Of a stretch of 47,038 nucleotides of DNA, positions 16,925 to 24,650 are shown piece by piece (position 1 is the first letter of the stretch; the number at the start of each line of letters is the position of its first letter). Origin of the DNA: Lachnospiraceae bacterium (lineage in GTDB: Bacteria > Bacillota > Clostridia > Lachnospirales > Lachnospiraceae); assembly GCA_015057615.1 (NCBI GenBank), contig SVEA01000078.1, forward strand, positions 1 through 47,038, read 5' to 3'. The notes beneath the pieces were generated by a model that did not search any database, was not told the DNA's origin, and saw only the letters and a program-made list of their open reading frames with translations. A program made the translations under genes and the position numbers.

Positions 16925-18439
16925 ATGTCTTGGATCAATCTTCTTCTTTTCTTTCTGCTGCTATTTGGTGCCGTTTGCATCCTCGTTTCTTTAAAGAAAA
17001 AGGCGGAATGGGAAAAGGCAGTTGATAAAAAGGAACATAAGCTGTATTTCTTATATCCGATCGCGGATTATATTCTGACGAAAGCCAGGCTCTATCCTTA
17101 TTTGCAGCAAAAAACCTGGATCGAAGAGGCTGGAAAGGCGCTAAAGGTAGCGGATAAAATACCAATTTGGCAGAAATCATATTGGTGCAGTAAGCTCTCT
17201 CTTGTTATGGTGATATTCTATCTGTTTCTTATGATGGCTTTTGGCAGCAGAATGGGCGCCGATCATAGCGGCGGTTTAATAGACGGAAATCATCTGGCAC
17301 GACCGGATTACGGGGAAGGAGATCAGGAAGTCCGTCTTAAGGTCTCCATGGAACCAATAAAGGAATCGGCGGATAGAGAGGAAACGAATGGCTTCACAGA
17401 TGAAATGACACTTCGGGTCAGAGAGCGCAGTTACAAGAAAGAGCAGCTGGAGGAGCTATTTGAAGATGCAATCAAGTACTTAGATATTGCGGTACTAGGA
17501 GAGAACGAATCGGCAGATGCCGTCTATGAAAATCTTTGTTTTTGTGAGAATATTCCGGAGACCAGTCTCCTTGTTGATTGGAAACCGGAGGATCTAAGCC
17601 TGATCGGCAGAGACGGAAGTGTTAAGAATGAGGAAATCAAAGGGGAAGGCGTAAGAACGAAGGTAACTGCGATTTTGTCCTATCAAGAGGAAAGAAAGGA
17701 GCACACCATGGAGTTTTCCATCCTGCCAAAGCAGTATGCCGAGGAAGAAAAACTGCGCAGGAAGCTGGAGGAAGCAATTTATACGGCTTCGGAAAGTACA
17801 AAAGAGGAACCATGGCTGAAGCTTCCGTATGCGGTGGATGGGTATCGACTAAACTGGGCAGAGGCAGGCAGGGACGTAAGCGCAGCCTTATTCGGAATGG
17901 GCATATTTACGGCAATCCTTGCCTGGATCTATAAGGATAAGAATTTGGAGAAACAGATGAAGCATAGAAAGAATCAAATGCTTCTCGATTATCCAGAGAT
18001 CATTAATAAATTTATTCTGTTAATCAATGCAGGCATGACCGTTTTGCAAGCTTGGATCAAGATTGCGGAGGACTATAAGAAGAAAAAGGAGGAAGGGGGA
18101 ATCGGCAAACGGTATGCCTATGAGGAAATGCTGCTCACGGTTCATAAATTACGGCTAAGTGTTCCGGAACCAATTGCTTATGAAGCTTTCGGAAGGCGGA
18201 CCGGTCTGGTTCCCTATATGAAATTTAGTACCCTGATTGCTCAAAATCTTAAGAAAGGGAATAGCGGGTTGTGCGAACTATTAGGCCGGGAGGCAGTGGA
18301 AGCCTTTGAAAGCCGGAAGGAAACAGCGAAGAGGCTGGGAGAAGAAGCCGGGGTAAAGCTTTTAGGACCAATGATGATAATGCTGATCATCGTATTTATG
18401 ATTATTCTAATACCTGCATTTTTAAGCTTTGCATTTTAG
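16925..18439 (+). CDS. TadC-like protein with a large extra soluble domain
   Basis: 504-aa second platform protein. It has an N-terminal membrane helix (WINLLLFFLLLFGAVCIL), a second near residues 83-102 (SLVMVIFYLFLMMAF), a hydrophilic block of about 200 residues (105-310), a third helix (ALFGMGIFTAILAWIY), then the T2SF domain (YPEIINKFILLINAGMTVLQAW) and a C-terminal helix pair. The block between helices 2 and 3 is acidic, contains LRVRERSYKKEQLEELFEDAIKYL (split), and is absent from usual TadC proteins of about 300 aa. By helix count it probably lies outside the membrane. The ribosome site AGGGAGGTAATAGG precedes ATG. Confidence 0.82.
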   Translation: MSWINLLLFFLLLFGAVCILVSLKKKAEWEKAVDKKEHKLYFLYPIADYILTKARLYPYLQQKTWIEEAGKALKVADKIPIWQKSYWCSKLSLVMVIFYLFLMMAFGSRMGADHSGGLIDGNHLARPDYGEGDQEVRLKVSMEPIKESADREETNGFTDEMTLRVRERSYKKEQLEELFEDAIKYLDIAVLGENESADAVYENLCFCENIPETSLLVDWKPEDLSLIGRDGSVKNEEIKGEGVRTKVTAILSYQEERKEHTMEFSILPKQYAEEEKLRRKLEEAIYTASESTKEEPWLKLPYAVDGYRLNWAEAGRDVSAALFGMGIFTAILAWIYKDKNLEKQMKHRKNQMLLDYPEIINKFILLINAGMTVLQAWIKIAEDYKKKKEEGGIGKRYAYEEMLLTVHKLRLSVPEPIAYEAFGRRTGLVPYMKFSTLIAQNLKKGNSGLCELLGREAVEAFESRKETAKRLGEEAGVKLLGPMMIMLIIVFMIILIPAFLSFAF

Positions 18440-18440
18440 T

Positions 18441-18540
18441 TATAAAACATTGTTTCCTATTACTTAAGTTTTACCTTGATCTGTCCAAATTAATGAAGAC
18501 GATTTGTTAAGAAGGCTTTTGACTCTCATATCATTAAATA
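18441..18540. repeat. Intergenic repeat, copy C (solo right end, inside Tad locus)
   Basis: ATTGTTTCCTATTACTTAAG, then the AATTAATGAAGACGATTTGTTA block and GAAGGCTTTTGACTCTCA match the right ends of copies A and B. The left half and the central hairpin are missing. It begins two bases after the tadC stop and fills the gap before the pilin gene. Confidence 0.8.
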
Positions 18541-18580
18541 GGGAAAGGAGAGCTGCGGATCAGAGCAGCGAGAGAAAGTA

Positions 18581-18772
18581 ATGAAAGAACAGATGAAAAA
18601 ATATTTTAAAAAATTCTGTAATATTCAATTGGATGGGGTAGGAGTGGTAGAAATCATATTAATCCTAGTGATTCTAATTGGATTAGTACTCATTTTCAAG
18701 GATCAGATTACAGCAATCGTAGAAAAAGCATTTAAAGTGATTACGAAGGATACGAACAGTATTATTGGCTAG
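18581..18772 (+). CDS. Flp-type IVb pilin
   Basis: 63-aa major pilin candidate. A short basic leader (residues 1-19) ends in Gly19; mature residues begin VGVVE, giving Glu at position +5, the class IVb signature. The hydrophobic helix IILILVILIGLVLIF follows, with a short polar tail. The prepilin peptidase encoded at 23007 should cleave it, and CpaF, TadB and TadC should assemble it. The SD is weak (GAGAGAAAG). A repeat element separates it from tadC, so it may have its own transcript or processed mRNA segment. Confidence 0.9.
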   Translation: MKEQMKKYFKKFCNIQLDGVGVVEIILILVILIGLVLIFKDQITAIVEKAFKVITKDTNSIIG

Positions 18773-18822
18773 AACAGCAAGAAGCCAATCGAGTGGCTGA
18801 AAACGGAACGGAGGGAAAGAAG

Positions 18823-21450
18823 ATGATTGGCATACAGAACAGGAATTCTAAGAGTAGGGCGGAGAGACCGTTTTATACATATCGTATAGAAACCTGCAAA
18901 AGGAAGGAGATTTACCTAAGAAACAGAGAAGCAGGCGGAGTGATTACAGTTTATTTGAGCTTGATCCTGCTGATTGTCCTGTCTCTCCTATTTACCGTAA
19001 TCGAGAGTGCGCGGGTTTACACCGCCAGGGTATATGTGGAGCGTTCCCTGATGACAGCCATGGATTCCGTTATGGCGGAATATTATGAACCGCTTTGGAA
19101 GGAATATCATATCTTCGGACTGGATGCCTCGTATGGCAGCGACCACATTCAGGAAGGTGAAATAACGGCGAAGCTGGAAAACTATATGTCCTATACGTTA
19201 CATCAAAATCCGATTGGAGAGCAGGGGAAGGGTAAAAAAGGCACAGATTTACTGACGACATCAATTGACGGGGTATCCTTAACGGATCGGACATTTCTAA
19301 CCGATTATCAAGGGGCGCTGTTTCGAAATGAAGCGGTGGAATATATGAAATACCGGGAAGTGGGTAACGCGTTCGAATTGCTTCTTGATAAGCTCTCCTT
19401 ACTGGAAAGCCCCAGTAAGGTAGGTGCCATATATGAGGAAAAGCTCAAGGCAGAGGAGCAGCTAGTGGAAATTGACAAAGGAATTCTGGAATTAATGGAG
19501 CTGCTGGACGGCGTGAAAACCAGCAAGAAAGGATTGCAGGTAGGTAGGGACGGAACGCTGAAAACAGTACCCTATTTTATTAAAAAAATCTGTATCGGTC
19601 CGCTTACAAGGGAATCGGCAGGAATCAACAATGATATGATATTTCTCGCATTAAAGGATCTTTACGTAATGCCGGAGAAGGATTTTCAGGCTATGGATAG
19701 CAGCTTTCCTAAGCTGGATGAAATCTTGTTAGGAATAGAGGAAAAAGAAGCAGAAATTGCTCCGGTGGAAGCAAAGCTATCCCAGTTGTACCAGGCAATG
19801 GCACAATTAAAGGATGAGGAGAACCGCTCGGAGGATGAGAGCAGTTCAGATGAGGAGAAGGACAAGAAGAAGGAGCTTGAGGGTCAAATTCGTTCGCTGA
19901 ATTCTGTAAGAAATGCTCTGGTGCAGGAGAGAAACGAACTCATCTCACAGAAAAAATTTCATACAAACGTTATTCGAACAGGGCAAAAGAAAATGGATAC
20001 GCTCATCCATCATCTGCTCCCTTTGATAGAGGATGCTAAAAAAGTAATCGATAAGATCGTTATTAAGACCGAGCTGTCGGCTCCGTTTTTGGATACCTAT
20101 GAAACGATACTCGACGAGGAAAAGGAAGGGCTGGATGAGACGATATGGGAGGGATTAAAGGAAGATTTACAGAATCTAAAGCGCTATACCGCAACGGACG
20201 GATGCGGCTATGATTTTGCAGGAATGAAGAAGATTTTAGAGGAAGATAAACGCATTCTTACGCAAACCGGAATTGCTCTTGATGAAGCACAGCAGGAGTT
20301 TTCACAGAAGAACCTGGCGGCGTCCAGAGCTTTTTTTCAAAAGGCATGGGGCATTCTGTCAAATTACACGGTAAAAGGACTTACCTTGGATTACAGCTCG
20401 CTTACGCTCCAAAAAAGCAAGGAAAAGGATCTTCTGGAGGTTATGCAGTCTACGATATTAGGAGGAATTACCGGTCTGGTGATAGATCGGGATACGATTT
20501 CAAAGGCGAAGCTTTCGGAGGGTACAAAACCATCAGATCGTATCGCTGCGTTGCAGGAACCGGAGGGATTTGCTGATAAATTCGCGGAATTTATCAAGCA
20601 AGCGGCTAACGGAGATAAGGATTCTAACCTGGGAAATATATTCGGAGGCTTAACAGAGGAAACCAGGAAAGCTGAATGGATAGAAGAAGGTACAAATAAC
20701 ATTGCCTCGATCTTTCTTTTTCAGGAATATATGAAGCATCACTTTTATGCCTTTCCTAAGGAAGGGGAGAAACTAAGTACGAGAAAACCGTCCGCATTCG
20801 TTTATGAGCAGGAATATCTGCTTGCGGGGAAACAGACGGATGAAAGCAATCTATCCTGCGTCATTGCCAGAGTTCTGGCGGTCCGTATGGCAGCAGATAT
20901 GGTTACCATTCTGACGGACAAGAGGATTCGTGAAGAAGCGAAAGCAGCAGCAATCGCTATGGTTGGTTTTACTGGTCTGCCGATACTAATCAGTATTACA
21001 CAGGCACTGGTTCTTATTCTGTGGGCTTTTGCAGAAGCTTTAGTAGATACCTGTGCTCTCTTAAAGGGAAAAGAAGTTCCAATCATAAAAAAGGAAGTGG
21101 TGATGAAGCTTAGCGATCTGTTTCTACTCACAAGAGATCACATTGAAAAGAAAGCACTTACCATTTCAAATACCGGCAAAATGTCACTATCCTATCATGG
21201 CTATCTATCCATATTTCTCTTATTTACAGATCAAGAAAAGCTAACCTATCGTTCTATGGATCTTATGGAAGAAAATCTTAATCTCCGCTATGTGGATCAC
21301 TTTTCCTTTCAAAACTGCCTCTTTGGGTTTGAAACAGAGATCCAATATCTCGTTCGGTCAAAATTCACCCGTTTTCAATTTGTACCAGAGTATACCGGTA
21401 AGAATGCTTCGGCTTTTGGATATAAAGCAAAGGCGGCTTACAGCTACTGA
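18823..21450 (+). CDS. Large Tad-locus envelope protein (DUF5702-like, TadG-type N terminus)
   Basis: 875 aa. A basic N terminus is followed by GGVITVYLSLILLIVLSLLFTVIES (about residues 37-61, split), a pilin-like membrane segment of the TadE/TadG kind but with Tyr where pseudopilins have Glu at +5. The long extracytoplasmic part has coiled-coil-like stretches (about 290-400, rich in Glu and Lys) and a second hydrophobic segment near 715-740 (GLPILISITQALVLILWAF). I recall this architecture as DUF5702 in clostridial Tad loci. A structural or minor pilus-tip role is inferred. The ATG at 18823 follows GGAGGG by 7 nt; the GTG at 18793 is less likely. Confidence 0.7.
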   Translation: MIGIQNRNSKSRAERPFYTYRIETCKRKEIYLRNREAGGVITVYLSLILLIVLSLLFTVIESARVYTARVYVERSLMTAMDSVMAEYYEPLWKEYHIFGLDASYGSDHIQEGEITAKLENYMSYTLHQNPIGEQGKGKKGTDLLTTSIDGVSLTDRTFLTDYQGALFRNEAVEYMKYREVGNAFELLLDKLSLLESPSKVGAIYEEKLKAEEQLVEIDKGILELMELLDGVKTSKKGLQVGRDGTLKTVPYFIKKICIGPLTRESAGINNDMIFLALKDLYVMPEKDFQAMDSSFPKLDEILLGIEEKEAEIAPVEAKLSQLYQAMAQLKDEENRSEDESSSDEEKDKKKELEGQIRSLNSVRNALVQERNELISQKKFHTNVIRTGQKKMDTLIHHLLPLIEDAKKVIDKIVIKTELSAPFLDTYETILDEEKEGLDETIWEGLKEDLQNLKRYTATDGCGYDFAGMKKILEEDKRILTQTGIALDEAQQEFSQKNLAASRAFFQKAWGILSNYTVKGLTLDYSSLTLQKSKEKDLLEVMQSTILGGITGLVIDRDTISKAKLSEGTKPSDRIAALQEPEGFADKFAEFIKQAANGDKDSNLGNIFGGLTEETRKAEWIEEGTNNIASIFLFQEYMKHHFYAFPKEGEKLSTRKPSAFVYEQEYLLAGKQTDESNLSCVIARVLAVRMAADMVTILTDKRIREEAKAAAIAMVGFTGLPILISITQALVLILWAFAEALVDTCALLKGKEVPIIKKEVVMKLSDLFLLTRDHIEKKALTISNTGKMSLSYHGYLSIFLLFTDQEKLTYRSMDLMEENLNLRYVDHFSFQNCLFGFETEIQYLVRSKFTRFQFVPEYTGKNASAFGYKAKAAYSY

Positions 21451-21811
21451 ATCACGGATATTTACGTTCTTATCACAGTTTGCGGATGGTCTGGGATGTC
21501 CGTTCTTCTGGCATTTCTAACAACTTAATTCAATATTTCAAAAACATCTATTACATCTAAAAAAATAAAATAATAAAGTCTCTCTCCAAGAAATCATTTG
21601 CTTATAAAGAATTTATATAAACAGTTCTATACTTTTCCAGAAGAACGGACATCCCAGCCCATCATGGATAGAACAGTATTTACCTTAAGAACGAAGATCA
21701 GATTAAGAAAAAGGCAGCCATTGCCTGATAAGGTCAGTACGCAGCCAGATACCATGATATATAATTCATCGATTAATTGCCACGGTTACAAGGTAAGGAA
21801 GTGATTGTTTT
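21451..21811. other. Tad-locus intergenic region holding a 21-bp inverted repeat
   Basis: 361 nt without a convincing gene. The central 21491-21657 is the inverted-repeat element listed separately. An open frame of 68 codons runs 21598-21804 from a TTG, but without a ribosome site or recognisable product. The 3' end supplies the strong SD for the next gene. Confidence 0.5.
21491..21657. repeat. Perfect 21-bp inverted repeats flanking 125 bp (possible invertible switch)
   Basis: The left arm 21491-21511 (starts CTGGGATGTCC, ends TTCTTCTGG) is the exact reverse complement of 21637-21657. The match extends outward by GATGG after one mismatch, giving 26 of 27 positions. The enclosed 125 bp is strongly AT-rich. 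Known clostridial phase switches (flagellar and cwpV switches of C. difficile) have about 21-bp repeats around 150-200 bp. No recombinase gene is present in the window, and I see no consensus promoter in either orientation. Confidence 0.6.
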
Positions 21812-22804
21812 CTGAAAAAACATATAAAGAAAAAGTGGATTAATAAGCGGATTAATAAGTGGAAATTAAGAAAAGAAAACAGAAATGAACATAGAAAAGA
21901 GAATAGAAAAGGACAAAAAAAAGAATCCAAAAAAGAGCAAAGAAAAGAACGATTAAGAGCAGCGTCCTTAACCGTGGAGGCATCCCTTAGTTTACCTCTG
22001 TTTCTAATTTTCCTATTTAGTTTTCTTTACTTTATCCAGATCTTTATCCTACAGGAACATATTCAGTCAGCGATTACCAAGATGGGATTGGATATGGCAA
22101 AGCTGTCCTATATCTATGAAGATTTTACCGGCGGTGAGGATACCAAGAATTTTAATAAGACGATATTTGAAGAAGGTTTCGGAGTCGATCTTTCTGAATT
22201 CGGATTTGTCAAGGCAAATGGTGCAATGCTCAAATTATATGCACAAAATTACCTTAATGTGGAGCAGATAAATAAGTCCTGCATAGAGAACGGCTATCAT
22301 GGGATGTCGTTTGACCATTCTATCCTTTTTGATGAGGAAGATACCATTCATATTATCGTTCACTACCGGATAAAAATACCCATAAGGCTGTTTGGCATCA
22401 AGAATTTTGATATGGTTCAGCAGGTCTTACTCCGTGCCTGGACAGGGCATGCGGTTATGCCGGCTTATTCTATGGAAGAGGAAACGAATGGGGAGGATAC
22501 GATTGTATATATCACAAAAACCGGCAGTGTATATCACAGAAGCAGGGATTGCTCTCATATTAAGCTATCCATCCGTTCAGTTGCCGGGATACCAAGCGAG
22601 CTAAGAAATGATAATGGGGCGAAATATTATCCATGTGAAAAATGCTGTAATGGAGAGGAGAGTGCGCTTGGGACTTACTATATTACTTCGGACGGAACTA
22701 GGTATCATACCCGGAGAGACTGCCCTAAAATCAAACGCACCGTATTAGAAGTTAAGCTTTCCGAAGTATCGGATAGGACACCCTGTAAACGGTGCGGAAA
22801 CTAA
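21812..22804 (+). CDS. TadE-like pseudopilin with tandem His/Cys zinc-ribbon-like tail; probable CTG start
   Basis: 330 aa if translation starts at CTG 21812. The only ATG/GTG option at the proper end is GTG 21974, which falls inside the conserved LTVEASLSLP motif and would remove the whole leader. The CTG is preceded by AAGGAAGTGATT, nearly a perfect anti-16S match, 6 nt away. The leader is extremely basic (Lys/Arg/Glu repeats, residues 2-48), then SLTVEA and a membrane helix at about 55-85. The C-terminal 100 residues hold two similar modules, YHRSRDC with PCEKC (about 239-278) and YHTRRDC with PCKRC (about 297-328). Such His-Cys/Cys-Cys modules resemble zinc-binding tails of some secreted proteins. 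Confidence 0.72.
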   Translation: MKKHIKKKWINKRINKWKLRKENRNEHRKENRKGQKKESKKEQRKERLRAASLTVEASLSLPLFLIFLFSFLYFIQIFILQEHIQSAITKMGLDMAKLSYIYEDFTGGEDTKNFNKTIFEEGFGVDLSEFGFVKANGAMLKLYAQNYLNVEQINKSCIENGYHGMSFDHSILFDEEDTIHIIVHYRIKIPIRLFGIKNFDMVQQVLLRAWTGHAVMPAYSMEEETNGEDTIVYITKTGSVYHRSRDCSHIKLSIRSVAGIPSELRNDNGAKYYPCEKCCNGEESALGTYYITSDGTRYHTRRDCPKIKRTVLEVKLSEVSDRTPCKRCGN

Positions 22805-23006
22805 GGAATTTTCTTACGAGATTATTGCACAATAATAGGAATGCTGCAGGAGAGGCTGTGGTCTTCCTGTCTTTCATCTTTATGTAAGGAAGATTACAAA
22901 CCCTCTTATATTAATGCAAAAGAATTTAAAATTCACGGAGTCTGTGTTTGCGCGGCATCCATAAGCTCCATGAGACCTAAAAAGCCGCGTAGAAATGAGG
23001 ATGAAA

Positions 23007-23441
23007 ATGGCGGAAACAGTATCGAAAATAATCATAGGAGCATTGCTGCTCATATGCAGTATACAGGATGTAAGAAAGAAAAAACTTTCTCTGTGGGTTA
23101 TTCTAATCGGTGCGGTGATAATCGGTCTCTGCTTGCCGTTTAGTGCCTCTCTTTCCTTATGGGACCGCCTTGGCGGAGTTATGGTTGGTATATGTGTCAT
23201 AGGTATCAGCCTGCTGACCGGAGGAAAAATCGGAATAGGAGACGGACTTTTACTCTGTGTTACCGGAATTGGATTGGGGTTTTGGGGTAATATGGAGCTG
23301 TTTGCAGCAGCATTGGCGGCATCCGCAGTCGTTTCCATATTTCTATTGGTATTTCGATTGGCAGATCGGAAGAAAAGCATTCCGTTTGTTCCTTTTTTGC
23401 TTTTTAGCTTCCTAGGTATTCTGGTATTCCCCAGGCTGTAA
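23007..23441 (+). CDS. Type IV prepilin peptidase, A24 family (short TadV/CpaA type)
   Basis: 144-aa membrane aspartyl protease that cuts the leader of Flp pilin and TadE pseudopilins. The two catalytic aspartates are Asp21 (SIQDVRKKKL) and Asp79 in the GIGDG motif. Four to five hydrophobic segments cover most of the protein. The N-terminal methyltransferase domain of large PilD enzymes is absent, as usual for Tad peptidases. ATG 23007 lies 6 nt after GAGG; ATGs at 22995 and 23001 are alternatives. A repeat element begins 3 nt after the stop. The 200 nt before it hold nothing recognisable. Confidence 0.9.
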   Translation: MAETVSKIIIGALLLICSIQDVRKKKLSLWVILIGAVIIGLCLPFSASLSLWDRLGGVMVGICVIGISLLTGGKIGIGDGLLLCVTGIGLGFWGNMELFAAALAASAVVSIFLLVFRLADRKKSIPFVPFLLFSFLGILVFPRL

Positions 23442-23443
23442 AA

Positions 23444-23652
23444 ACGTTACTGTTCACACCCACCATGTATACCATGTTATGATTTCGTCAAATGTATACG
23501 AATCGGAGACGCTTTCGCTTAGTTGCATTACGTAGCGGTACATAAGGCTCCAAAATAAGGAGCCAAAGTACCGACGAATGCCAATACTCCTTATCGGATA
23601 TCATTTGTCGAAATCATAGTATAGATTTTGTTAGAAGTGTGAACAGTAACGT
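23444..23652. repeat. Intergenic MITE-like repeat, copy D (different ends, same core)
   Basis: Sixteen-base perfect terminal inverted repeats: ACGTTACTGTTCACAC at 23444-23459 and its complement at 23637-23652. Inside, TATGATTTCGTCAAATG pairs with CATTTGTCGAAATCATA with one mismatch. The core is GCGGTACATAAGGCTCC facing GGAGCCAAAGTACCGACG. The octamer GTAAAAAC occurs at both outer borders (23438-23445 and 23651-23658) and may include a target-site duplication. It lies within the Tad locus right after the prepilin peptidase stop. Confidence 0.85.
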
Positions 23653-23754
23653 AAAAACAGATGACAGAGAAAAGGGAAGAGCCGATAGTAAATATAATTA
23701 GAATGATCTGGGAATGAGGGCTGTAAGACAGATGGAAGGAAGAGGTTGATTCTA

Positions 23755-24384
23755 ATGATAAGTATGAGGATGGGGAATCAAAGAAGAAAGCAAATTACAG
23801 ACTGGATGAAAAAGCGAAGGGCAGTAAAAGGAAGCTTCACGGTGGAAGCGGCATTTCTAATGCCGATAATCTTCTTTCTTATATTTTCTTTCTTATACCT
23901 TACTTTTTATCTTCATGATAGTAGCCGGATACAGGGGTGCCTGGACAAAGCACTTCATAGAACTACACTTGTGCTAAAGCATGAATATGATTTTGCAGCC
24001 GGTGAAATCCGATATGAGGAGATTAACAATAGAGGAATCATTGATCTCATTACTGGAGATACCAAAGACCTGGAACAGGAGATCTGCCAATATGTCTGCC
24101 GGGAATTTTCAGAAGGTTTATTCGTAACAAAGATCACGAATGTTACTACGAAGGTCGGCAGATATAATATTGAAGTAGAGGTTGAAGCAGAAACGAAGAT
24201 TTCATTAAGGGGTGTTTTAAGCTTTTTTTATCCGAATAGGAAAAGAACCATAAAAAAGAAATACTCCATTCACGATCCGGCAGAAACCATCCGGATATCC
24301 GAGGTCATCCTGGATACCGGTACCAAGATCAAGGGCGTGGAGGAATGGGCAGAAAGAATTAAAAACATAGGAAAAATAAAATGA
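23755..24384 (+). CDS. TadE-like pseudopilin
   Basis: 209 aa. A basic leader ends at Gly26 and the processed form would begin SFTVE, placing Glu at +5. The hydrophobic helix AAFLMPIIFFLIFSFLYLTF follows, then a soluble domain of about 150 residues with the VGRYNIEVEVEAE beta segment. This is the classical TadE/TadF arrangement, a minor pilin processed by the same peptidase. ATG 23755 follows GGAAGAGG by 9 nt and is preferred over TTG 23746. It lies downstream of a repeat element and 240 nt before the FHA gene, a gap in which only doubtful small frames occur. Confidence 0.85.
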   Translation: MISMRMGNQRRKQITDWMKKRRAVKGSFTVEAAFLMPIIFFLIFSFLYLTFYLHDSSRIQGCLDKALHRTTLVLKHEYDFAAGEIRYEEINNRGIIDLITGDTKDLEQEICQYVCREFSEGLFVTKITNVTTKVGRYNIEVEVEAETKISLRGVLSFFYPNRKRTIKKKYSIHDPAETIRISEVILDTGTKIKGVEEWAERIKNIGKIK

Positions 24385-24626
24385 AATCGTATTTTAAATA
24401 AAGACAATGGTGTGCGTATGATAAGGATGATAAATTATGCGTATGAAAAATCCGTGTTACTTAAGAAGATGGATAGTAATGTTACTTAAGGAATATGTGT
24501 ATTGGATATTAGAATGGCATCAAAACGAAATTAGCAGGTAAGGAACTTTTTAAGGGAGATGTGTATGGAAATGATCAACAGAGAATCCTTACGAATATGA
24601 TACACAGATTTGATGGGATAAGGATA

Positions 24627-24650
24627 GTGTGAAAAATAAATTTTTCACAC
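24627..24650 (+). promoter_or_regulatory. Perfect hairpin over the start codon of the FHA gene
   Basis: GTGTGAAAAA and TTTTTCACAC form a 10-bp perfect stem with the loop TAAA. The predicted GTG start codon (24629) lies in the left arm and the SD AAGGA ends two bases before the stem. It could limit initiation, act as a DNA operator, or indicate a start further downstream (ATG 24698 or 24710). Confidence 0.45.

Noticed and set aside
18519-18540. TTGACT at the end of repeat copy C as a promoter for the Flp pilin
   Set aside because: No acceptable -10 hexamer at 16-18 nt; the nearest AT-rich sextets are too close.
21598-21804. A 68-codon frame between the DUF5702-like and TadE-like genes
   Set aside because: TTG start without a ribosome site, overlaps the inverted repeat arm, and no recognisable product.
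24437-24541. A 34-codon frame (MRMKNPCYLRR start) before the FHA gene
   Set aside because: AAGGA is too far away, composition is unremarkable, and there is no support beyond the open frame.
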